Of a stretch of DNA of 64,000 nt, positions 13,272 to 25,200 are shown in pieces. Each line of letters starts with the position of its first letter. The first letter of the stretch is position 1. Origin of the DNA: Corbicula japonica (taxonomy: Eukaryota; Mollusca; Bivalvia; Venerida; Cyrenidae); assembly GCA_038501625.1 (NCBI GenBank), contig JAZAYU010000015.1:5912991-5976990 (forward strand). Direction: 5' to 3'. The position numbers and the translations under genes are program-made. The notes beneath the pieces were generated by a model that was not told where the DNA came from, ran no database searches, and was given only the letters and a program-made list of their open reading frames with translations.

Positions 13272-16200
13272 AGATAAGATAAGATAAGATAAGAAAAGAA
13301 AAGAAAAGAAAAGACAAGACAAGACAAGACAGACAGACAGACATCACTTCCTTGGCCTTTATTCAATAGGGCAACTGGGGGAGACATGCGTTTTTCACAA
13401 AAGGTGGCTGGAAAAGTGAAAAAATAGTGAAAAATTAAAGTTTGTTCATATTCCAAACTTGTTATTCTGAATGTTTTGCTTATTGAAACTGAGTACAAAA
13501 CTGAAAGATTTTTGAAATCCGTCAACTGGTTGCTGAGATATTGTCATTTGAAAAATGGCAAGTGAAGTGAAAAAAATGTAAAGAATTTAAGTTCATAAAA
13601 AGTCCAAACTGGTTGGTCCATATGTTTGTACAGTCTTTTCAGCGATCAAAATCAATCAAGTTATACCCATATGTGGCAGAATAAAAATTTTATGGAGCTT
13701 TATTGACCTATATTAAATAAATCAAAGAATTTTAATTTATGTGCTTAAAATACAAGTATTACTGTTTCTTATTATTTAAATGTGTATTTCTGTTAAAATA
13801 CATGTTGAAGCATCAAATATAAGTGCTTTAGAACTTGTGGTATCGCATAAAGATATAAAATTAATATTGTTAAAAAAGTGTGTCACACTCCTGACAACCA
13901 CATAAGTGCAGTGTACTCAAAAATGTTTCACTAAGGCCATTCCTGTTTGTCACAATTTAACAAAACATGACATAGACTTCTAGGAAAAAACATGCTCTTG
14001 TTTCATGTAAAGGATATGTTGACAGAATATTGCAATATGTGCATAATGTCACACTCCTGACAAATTTAGCTGACATTCCCTGAAGGGAGCTGCAGACACA
14101 TATAATTTCAATAGAGGTGATAATATGATAATTATTGCATCTAGAAACATGAAACTTAATTATACACAAAACATTTCTTATGTACTATTAATCTTAAAAG
14201 TCCTATAAATTTATAAAGCAAAGAGGTATTGATTTTCTTGAGGTATTTTCTAATCTACCACGCTTGACTTTATAGCATATATTTTGATTACTTTAAGTAT
14301 AATATGCTTAATTTTATCATTATTTGATGCCTAATAAATGCACCTTTAACTAAAACAACACTTAAACTTGTCTTTACTCAAGCTTTTTGTAAAATAATGG
14401 TCTGAACAAATGTGATTTTGAAAAGTGTCACACTTTTTTGTCACACTCCTGACATTTTTTGCCCTTTATTTTAGAATATTTTTTTAACGGATGGTGCTAT
14501 TTTGATGAAACTTTACAAATCTTTAAAGGACATGATGAGACACTTCTGCAAAGTAGGAAAATGGAAGAACCTGTTTGTTGTACATTTTTATAACAGGAAA
14601 ACCCAAACCAGCCATTTTTTTTTAAACAGCCCAAAAACAGATTCTAGTTTTAAATTTGTTTCATGACAAACATCGGGGCTATATGTTTTCCGAACACAGC
14701 TTCTTGTTTATTTAATGACTATATGCTTGTAAAATAATTTAACAAGTTGGGTTTCTTAGACTTTTTTTGGTTTCTTTCTGGGGTGGTATAAATTCTAACA
14801 ATTTGTCCAAAATTTACTTTTCATTAACATTTTTATACATAATTGATGGAAAGTCACTTCAATAATGTTCAGTTTGGTTGTAGGAGGATCAGCTCATCAT
14901 CCACATCAAATAGGGCAGGGACAGCCACAAGAACTGGGTCAGAATCAGTCTTTCCTGCCTCGCCCACCAACTCCTCATTTCCAATTCCGTTCAAGAGGCC
15001 CCCAGCAAGGTAACCTAAGACCTAGAGGGGTGCAGAAGGGAAATGTACAGCCACTGAGCCAGCATATGCAGCAACAAAGGATGCAGGTATCATGTCCTTC
15101 AAGCTTCAGGTATCATGTCCTTCAAGCTTCAGGTATCATGTCCTTCAAGCTTCAGGTATCATGTCCTTCAAGCTTCAGGTATCATTTCCTTCAAGCTTCA
15201 GGTATCATGTCCTTTAAGCTTCCGTTTTGAACTCTTTTTAGATGCATATTGCCATCACTCAATTTTTCTGTTACTTGATGTCAGATACAGACATGAGTTC
15301 CACATTGCATTTAGTTCTTACCCTATAATTTCTTAAAATCTTTTTTGAGTAAACCATATTTTATGGAAGCTGGTTCATCTTGGGATATTTCAAAATTGGC
15401 TTTAATTGGTTCTGTAAAACTTATCTGCATTTACCTCGGACAGCTTTTTCTCCCCACCACATAGCTGTAGGGAATATAGGAATGGTCTTTGTCCGTTCAT
15501 CTGTCTGTCCATCCATCCATGTGTGCATGCAGATTTCGTGTCTTGTCCATTACTTCTCAACCCTGTGAAGAAATTTCGTGAAACTGTGGTCATATGTTCA
15601 CCCCATCAAGACAACATGCAGAATCAATGTTCCAACCTGGCCAGCTCAAGATCAAGATCTTTAAAGATTTGAATCATGCACTTTGTGTCGGGTCCATACA
15701 TTCTGAACCCCTGGATGGAAGTTCAAGAAACTTTGGTCAAATGTTCAGCTCATTAAGATGATGTGCAGAACCCACTTTCCAGCCTTGCCAACTCAAGATT
15801 AAGGTCACCAGTGGTGTTTAAAGATTTGAATCATGCAGTTCTTGTCTGGTCCATATCTTCTTCCAAAACCTCGAAGGAATTTTATGAAACTTGTACCAAA
15901 TGTTAATCATATTGAGATGATGTGCAGAACCTGTTTCAAATGTGCTGGTTATAGGTCAAGTTCACAAGTGGGAGTCAAAGGTTTGAGCCAAGTGTTTCCT
16001 GTCCCTTCCATAAGTTTTAAACCCCTTGAAGGAATATCATGGTCAGATGTTCATCTCATTAAGACAATGTGCAGACCATATGTTTATACTGTGCTGCTCA
16101 AGGTCCAAGTCACATGTGAAGGTCAAAGGTTTTAGTAACACTGAGTGACAAGCCAAACAAGTGATATATATACACAGATCATTTCCTGACATGTCAGGAA

Positions 16201-19200
16201 ATGATCTGTGTATATATATCACTTGTTTGCAATTGCAGAAGTCTACAATAGTTGTACATGCTTTATTACACATTATATTACTTAAAACACATGTAAATCA
16301 CATGAAAATATTTCATGGCGCATCTTTTCCAATTGTAAAATGTAATTATTGTTTGCACATAAGTCAAACATTCTATTGCTAAGGAAGCAATAAGAATATA
16401 TTTTTCTACATAACCACTATGTGCTATGTTTTGTTTTGTACGATTACATTAAGATTTTCCATTTACCGGTGATTAATAACTGAAATGAATATATGGGTTT
16501 TTAGATTATTTTAATACGCTTGGATGGTAACGACAGCCATAATTTTGATAAATTAGTATACACCAAAAAGTGTTTCTTACACTTCCACTTTCTACCGAAA
16601 CAGTAGAATTTAAATCTGATTTATGACCGAACTTCATGTCACAAAAATAATGTAAGCAGAAATGAAAGCACCCATGAATTTTTGCAAAACCGCAGAATTT
16701 GGAGCCCTCAGAAATAACCACTTATACAGTACTTGTCAGTTGTGACTATAAGTATCTTGCATGAGTGTGAGGTGAAGATGGAAAAATCTGTCACCGAGGG
16801 GGAACTGTTTTGCAGGAACGAGGCTCTGCCGAGGCTGGCTCAGGGTGAGCTATTAGGATCGATGAATGTCCGTCGTCCCTCGTCTGTCGTCCGTCCACAC
16901 TTAGTTCGTTAACACTCTAGTGGTCACATTTTTGCTCCAATTGTCATGAAACTTGGTCAGGATGTTTGTCCAAATGACTTCTCGGACGAGTTCGAATATG
17001 GGTCATCTGGGTCCAAAAACTAGGTCACTGTTACTAAAAACAGAATTTTCTTGTTAACACTCTAGCAGTCACATTTTTGCTCCGATTGTCATGAAACTTG
17101 GTCAGGATGTTTGTCCCAATGATTTCTCGGCTAAGTTAGAATATGGGTCATCTGGGTCCAAAAACTAGGTCACTGTAACTAAAAACAGAATTTTCTTGTT
17201 AACACTCTAGCGGTCACATTTTTGCTCCGATTGTCATGAAACTTGGTCAGGATGTTTGTCCCAATGATTTCTCGGTTAAGTTGGAATATGGGTCATCTGG
17301 GTCCAAAAACTAGGTCACTGTTACTAAAAATAGAATTTTCTTGTTAATACTCAAGCGGTCACATTTTTGCTCCGATTGTCATGAAACTTGGTCAGGATGT
17401 TTGTCCAAATGACTTCTGGGACGAGTTCGAATATGGGTCATCTGGGTCCAAAAACTAGGTCACTATTACTAAAAATAGAATTTTCTTGTTAACACTCTAG
17501 CGGGCACATTTTGCTTCGATTGTCATGAAACTTGGTCAGGATGTTTGTCCCAATGATTTCTCAGACGAGTTTGAATATGGGTCATCTGGGTCCAAAAACT
17601 AGGTCACTGTTACTAAAAATAGAATTTTCTTGTTAACACTCTAGCGGTCACATTTTTGCTCCGATTGTCATGAAACTTGGTCAGGATGTTTGTCCCAATG
17701 ATTTCTCGATTAAGTTGGAATATGGGTCATCTGGGTCCAAAAACTAGGTCACTGTTAGTAAAAATAGAATTTTCTTGTTAACACTCTAGCGGTCACATTT
17801 TTGCTCCGATTGTCATGAAACTTGGTCAGGATGTTTGTCCCAATGATTTCTTGAACGAGTTCGAATATGGGTCATCTGGGTCCAAAAACTGGGTCACTGT
17901 TACTAAAAATAGAATTTTCTTGTTAACACTCTAGCGGGCACATTTTTGCTCCGATTGTCATGAAACTTGGTCAGGATGTTTGTCCCAATGATTTCTCAGA
18001 CGAGTTTGAATATGGGTCATCTGGGTCCAAAAACTAGGTCACTGTTACTAAAAACAGACTTTTCTTGTTAACACTCTAGCAGTCACATCTTTTCTCCGAT
18101 TGTCATGAAACTTGGTCAGGATGTTTGTCCCAATGATTTGTCCCAATGATTTCTAGAACGAGTTCGAATATGGGTCATCTGGGTCCAAAAACTAGGTCAC
18201 TGTTACTAAAAATAGAATTTTCTTGTTAACACTCTAGCGGTCACATTTTTGCTCCGATTGTCATGAAACTTGGTCAGGATGTTTGTCCCAATGATTTCTC
18301 GGACGAGTTCGAATATGGGTCATCTGGGTTCAGAAACTAGGTCACTGTTACTAAAAATCGAATTTTTTTGTTAACACTCTAGCGGTCACATTTTTGCTCC
18401 GATTGTCATGAAACTTGGTCTGGATGTTTGTCCCAATGATTTCTCGGACGAATTCAAATATGGGTCATCTGGGTCCAAAAACTAGGTCACTGTTACAATA
18501 AATAGAATTTTCTCGTTAACACTCTAGCGGGCACATTTTTGCTCCGATTGTCATGAAACTTGGTCAGGGTGTTTGTCTCAATAATTTCTCAGACAAGTTT
18601 GAATATGGGTCATCTGGGTCCAAAAACTAGGTCACTATTCTAAACATTAAATTTTCTTGTTAACACTCTAGCGGTCACATTTTTGCTCGTATTGTCATGA
18701 AACTTGGTCAGGATGTTTGTCCCAATGATTTCTTGGACGAGTATGAATATGGGTCATCTGGGTCCAAAAACTAGGTCACTGTTACAACAAATAGAATTCT
18801 CTTGTTAACACTCTAGCGGTCACATTTTTGCTCCGATTGTCATGAAACTTGGTCAGGATGTTTGTTCTCATGATTTCTCGAACGAGTTGGAATATGGGTC
18901 ATCTGGGTCCAAAAAATAGGTCACTGTTACTAAAAATAGAATTTTCTTGTTAACACTAGCGGTCACATTTTTGCTCCGATTGTCATGAAACTTGGTCAGG
19001 ATGTTTGTCCCAATGATTTCTTGGACAAGTTGAATATGGGTCATCTTGGTCCAAAAACTAGGTCACTGTTACTAAAAATAGAATTTTCTTGTTAACACTC
19101 TAGCCGTCACATTTTTGCTCTGATTGTCATGAAACTTGGTCAGGATGTTTGTCCCAATGATTTCTTGAACAAGTTCGAATATGGGTCCAAAAACTAGGTC

Positions 19201-22200
19201 ACTGTTACTAAAAATTGAATTTTCTTGTTAAATCTCTAGCCGTCACATTTTTGCTCCGATTGTCATGAAACTTGGTCAGGATGTTTGTCCCAATGATTCT
19301 TAGGACGAATTCAAATATGGGTCATCTGGGTCCAAAAACTAGGTCACTGTAACAAAAAATAGAATCTTCTAGTTAACACTCTAGCGATCACATTTTTGCT
19401 CAGATTGTCATAAACTTGGTCAGGATGTTTGTCCCAATGATTTCTCAGACGAGTTTGAATATGGGTCATCTGGGTCCAAAAACTAGGTCACTGTTACTAA
19501 AAATAGAATTTTCTTGTTAACACTCTAGCGGTCACATTTTTGCTCTGATTGTCATGAAACTATGTCAGGATGTTTGTCCCAATGATTTGTCGGACGAGTT
19601 CGAATATGGCTCATCTGGGTCCAAAAACTAGGTCACTGTCACTAAAAATAGGATTTTCTTGTTAACACTTTGGCGGTCACATTTTTCCTCCGATTGTCAT
19701 GAAACTTGGTCAGGATGTATGTTCCAATGATTTCTCGGACGAGTTCAATTATTGGTCATCTGGATCCAAAAACTAGGTCACTGTTACTAAAAATAGATTT
19801 TTCTTGTTAACACTCTAGCGGTCACATTTTTGCTCAGATTGTCATGAAACTTGGTCAGGATGTTTGTCCTAATGATTTCTTGGATGAGTCGAAAATGGGT
19901 CATCTGGGTCCAAAAACTAGGTCACTGTTACTAGAAATAGAATTTTCTTGTTAACACTCTAGCGGTCACATTTTTGCTCCGATTGACATGATACTTGGTC
20001 AGGATGTTTGTCCCAATGATTTCTCGGATGAGTTTGAATATGGGTCATCTCTGGGTCCAAAAACTAGGTCACTGTTACTAAAAATAGATTTTTCTTGTTA
20101 ACACTCTAGCGGTCTCATTATGCTCCGATTGTCATGAAACTTGTTCAGGATGTTTGTCCCAATGATTTCTTGAAGGACTTCGAATATGGGTCATCTGGGT
20201 CCAAAAACTAGGTCACTGTTATAAAAAATAAAATTTTCTTCTTAACACTCTAGCGGTCACATTTTTGCTCCGATTGTCATGAAACTTGGTCAGGATGTTT
20301 GTCCCAATGATTTCTTGGACGAGTATGAATATGGGTCATCTGGGTCCAAAAACTAGGTCACTGTTACTAAAAATAGAATTTTCTTGTTTACACTCTATCG
20401 GTCACATTTTTGCTCCGATTGTCATGAAACTTGGTCAGGATGTTTGTCCCAATGATTTCTTGAACAAGTTCGAATATGGGTCATCTGGGTCCAAAAACAA
20501 GGTCACTGTTACTAAAAATAGAATTTTCTTGTTAATACTCTAGCCGTCACATTTTTGCTCCGATTGTCATGAAACTTGGTCAAGATGTTTGTCCCAATGA
20601 TTTCTCGGACGAGTTCGAATATGGGTCATCTGGGTCCAAAAACTAGGTCACTGTTACTAAAAATAGAATTTTCTTGTTAACACTCTAGCGGTCACATTTT
20701 TGCTCCGATTGTCATGAAACTTGGTCTGGATGTTCGTCCCAATGATTTCTTGAACAAGTTCGAATATGGGTCATCTGGGTACAAAAACTAGGTCACTGTT
20801 ACTAAAAATAGAATTTTCTTGTTAACACTCTAGCCATCACATTTTTGCTCTGATTGTCATGAAACTTGGTCAGGATGTTTGTCCCAATGGTTTCTCAGAC
20901 GAGTTTGAATATGGGTCATCTGGGTCCAAAAACTAGGTCACTGTTACTAAAAATAGAATTTTCTTGTTAACACTTTAGCAGTCACATCTTTTCTCCGATT
21001 GTCATGAAACTTGGTCAGGATGTTTGTCCCAATGATTTGTCCCAATGATTTCTTGGACGAGTTCGAATATGAGTCATCTGGGTCCAAAAACTAGGTCACT
21101 GTTACTAAAAATAGAATTTTCTGGTTAACACTCTAGCCGTCACATTTTTGCTCCGATTGTCATCAAACTTGGTCAGGATGTTTGTCCCAATGATTTGTCG
21201 GACGAATTCAAATATGGGTCATCTGGGTATAAAAACTAGGTCACTGTTACAAAAAATAGAATTTTCTCGTTAACACTCTAGCGGGCACATTTTTGCTCCG
21301 ATTGTCATGAAACTTGGTCAGGATGTTTGTCCCAATAATTTCTCAGACGAGTTTGAATATGGGTCATCTGGGTCCAAAAACTAGGTCACTCTTCTAAAAA
21401 TAAAATTTTCTTGTTTACACTAGCGGGCACATTTTTGCTCCGATTGTCATGAAACTTGGTCAGGATGTTTGTCCCAATAATTTCTCAGACGAGTTTGAAT
21501 ATGGGTCATCTGGGTCCAAAAACTAGGTCACTCTTCTAAAAATAGATTTTTCTTGTTAACACTCTAGCGGTCACATTTTTGCTCAGATTGTCATGAAACT
21601 TGGTCTGGATGTTTGTCCCAATGATTTCTTGGATGAGTTGAAAATGGGTCATCTCGGTCCAAAAACTAGGTCACTGTTACTAGAAATAGAATTTTCTTGT
21701 TAACACTCTAGCCGTCACATTTTTGCTCCAATTGACATGATACTTGGTCAGGATGTTTGTCCCAATGATTTCTCGGATGAGTTCGAATATGGGTCATCTC
21801 TGGGTCCAAAAACTAGGTCACTGTTACTACAAAAAGAATTCTCTTGTTAACACTGTAGCGGTCACATTTTTGCTCCGATTGTCATGAAACTTGGTCAGGA
21901 TGTTTGTCCTAATGATTTCTCGGACTATTTGGAATATGGGTCATCTGGGTCCAAAAAATAGGTCACTGTTACTAAAAATAGAATTTTCTTGTTAACACTA
22001 GCAGTCACATTTTTGCTCCGATTGTCATGAAACTTGGTCAGGATGTTTGTCCCAATGATTTCTTGGACAAGTTCGAATATGGGTCATCTTGGTCCAAAAA
22101 CTAGGTCACTGTTACTAAAAATTGAATTGTCTTATTAACACTCTAGCCGTCACATTTTTGCTCCAATCGTCATGAAATTTAATCAGAATGTTTGTCCCAA

Positions 22201-25200
22201 TGATTTCTCAGACGAGTTTGAATATGGGTCATCTGGGTCCAAAAACTAGGTCACTGTTACTAAAAATAGAATTTTCTTGTTAACACTCTAGCGGTCACAT
22301 TTTTGCCTCGATTGTCATGAAACATGGTCAGGATGTTTGTCCCTATGATTTCTTGGACGAGTTGGAATATGGGTCATCTGGGTCCAAAAACTAGGTCACT
22401 CTTACTAAAAGTAGAATTTTCTTGTTAACACTAGCAGTCACATTTTTGCTCCGATTGTCATGAAACTTGGTCAGGATGTTTGTCCCAATGATTTCTCGGA
22501 TGAGTTCGAATATGGGTCATCTGGGTCTAGGTCACCGTTTCTAAAAATAACTTTGTTGTACTCAGGTGAGCGATAAAGGGCCATCATGGCCCTCTTGTTC
22601 TATATTTACCGAATGTCCCATGCAAGATACTTTTTCTTGCATACCTTTTACTGTTCATAACATACATTTGTGTACATGTATACAAACTAAATTTTGTTTG
22701 CTTACGATGAAATATTGACGTTAACGTCAACCTTATTTTCCAAATGACATCACAAACTTGAATAAATTACTTCTGATACACGAAGACGTGACGTCACTCG
22801 TGTAGCACGCGAACATTATCTTTTCCCTAGGGAAAAGATAAGATTCTCTTTCCCCGGTAAATCACGCGGAAATACTTATCCGTTATGCAAGAAAGTCTCT
22901 GCCACTTTAAAAAAGCAGCCTTGAAAAGTTGCATTTTGTTTGCTGGAAAAGGTAATAGCAGAGTAAACAATTATGGTAATATTTATTAGCAGAATTAGAA
23001 GCATTTAATCATCATTTTGTCTTAATACTTTAAGTAATTGAGATCTGAAGAATAATATACCAAATTTAACAAGCCATGTCCATTTTTAAATTTTGAGTAA
23101 TTTTCTTCTACAATTGATTTACACAGGTGCCGATGGAAGCAGGAGGTGCATGGAATCCTAAGCCAGAACAGCTGGTTCCACAAGCTGAAGTGATAGATTC
23201 AGAGAAACTCAAAAAGATACAAGAACTTGAAGAGAAGAAACGCTTAAGGTATTGAAAGCTTTGTTATAAGATGTTTTTGATTTTTGCTTATTTCATACTA
23301 AGCATAATGTGCAACATAAAACCCGAGTGAAATTTAACTATGTAATGTCTTATGAGAATATTGCAACTGTGTACAGTGTAATGTCTTATGAGAATATTGC
23401 AACTGTGTACAGTTATGCTTCTGCTAGCATGTAATGTCTTTTGAGAATATTGCAACTGTGTACAGTTAGGCTACTGCTAACATGTAATTTCTTGTGAGAA
23501 TATTGCAACTGTTTACAGTTAGGCCACTGCAAACATGTAATGTCTTGTGAGAATATTGCAACTGTGTACATTTAGGCTACTGTTGTAATGTCTTACGAGA
23601 ATATTGCAACGGTGTACAGTTAGGCCACTGCAAACATGTAATGTCTTATGAGAATATTGCAACTGTGTACAGTTAGGCCACTGTTAGCATGTAATGTCTT
23701 ATGAGAATATTGCAACTGTGTACAGTTAGGCCACTGCTAACGTGTAATGTCCTATGAGAATATTGCAACTGTGTACAGTTAGGCCACTGCTAACATGTAA
23801 AATCTTATGAGAATATTGCAACTGTGTACAGTTAGGCCACTGCTAGCATGTAATATCTTATGAGGATATTGCAACTGTGTACAGATAGGCCACTGCTAAC
23901 ATGTAATGTGAGGCTTCTGTCCACTTACGATTTTTTGTGTTCTGGCTTATTAAAAACAGATACTTTTATTAACCATAAACTTTTAAAACGAATGGAACAT
24001 AATAAAAGAGTCATTAATAAAATCAGTCCAGGAGGCCAGATTTGCTGTCATGATGTATGGGTCTTATTTGTACTGTGCACGCATTGAATTATCTAGGAAT
24101 CATTCTAGTGCTGAATAGTAGGGTGGCCAGTTCTGCCCTTTTGAAACCCTACCTTTAAACTTATATGTAGCGTGATAGATTTGATCTGTGATACACAGGA
24201 ACATGCATTTGGATGACAACCAAGACAGTAACACAAAAGTTATATTAAAGTGACAGAAATTGGGTAACCAGATAAACATTGGTAGCATAATTATAACCCC
24301 ACAAACGAAGTTTGAGGGGTATATAGGAGTGAGCTTGTTGGTCAGTCGGTCGGATTCTTCGTTACCAAAAATAGAAAAATCATTTCTGGAAGATAACTCA
24401 TGAAGGGCTTGACAGATTTGAATAATATACAGGTCAAGTTCGATTGGTGTGGTCGGTGTCAAGGTTACTGTTAATAAAAAAAGAAAAATGGTTTCTGGAT
24501 GATAACTCATGTAGGGCTTGACAAATTTGAAAAATGGTACACAAGTGTAGCATCATAAAATACAGGTCAAGTTCGATTTTGGGGATGTTAGGGTCGGTGT
24601 CAAGGTCACTGTTTCTTAAAATAGAAAAATGCTTTCTTGGATGATAACTTCTGAAAGGCATCAAATATTTAAAACATTTTTGGTACACAGGTGTAACATC
24701 ACAAGATACAGGTCAGCTTCGACTTTTGGGCTGGTGGGGTCAATGTCAAGGTCAGTGTTACTAAAAATAGATAAATGGTTTCCAAATGATAACTCGTGAA
24801 ATACTTCACAGATATTCATTTGGGGGCATAGTTGTAACATCACAAGATACAGGTTAGGTTTGACTTTGTGGCCTGTGGGGTCAATGTCACTGTTACCTAA
24901 AATAGAAACATTGCTTCTGGACAGTATCTCATGAAATACTTCATAGATTAAATTGTTTTTTGGGACACAGATGTAACTTTACAAGATACATGTACATGTT
25001 AGGTTTGACTTTGTGGCCTGTGGGGTCAAAATCAGGGTCACTTGTTTTAACTTCAAAACTTTATTTCTACTCAGTTACTATAGCTTGGAAGGAGATTTCT
25101 TGAATAAAATTTGGTGTATTGATGGTTTCTGTGAAGAGGACTTTTGGGATTGAAAGTAAGGCCTGTGTGGTCAATGTCACTGTTACTAAAAATAGAAAAA

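Noticed and set aside
13118..13525. Two minus-strand frames rich in L/S/Y across the microsatellite
   Set aside because: The frames are produced by the AAGAT/GATA repeat; there is no similarity or splice context.
20286..20543. Frame MVRMFVPMISWTS... inside the 145-bp array
   Set aside because: The unit length is not a multiple of 3, so the frame changes every unit; neighbouring units carry stops. Not coding.
16835..22599. CRISPR-like array of regular repeats
   Set aside because: Units are contiguous with no unique spacers, 145 bp long, and lie in an animal intron.
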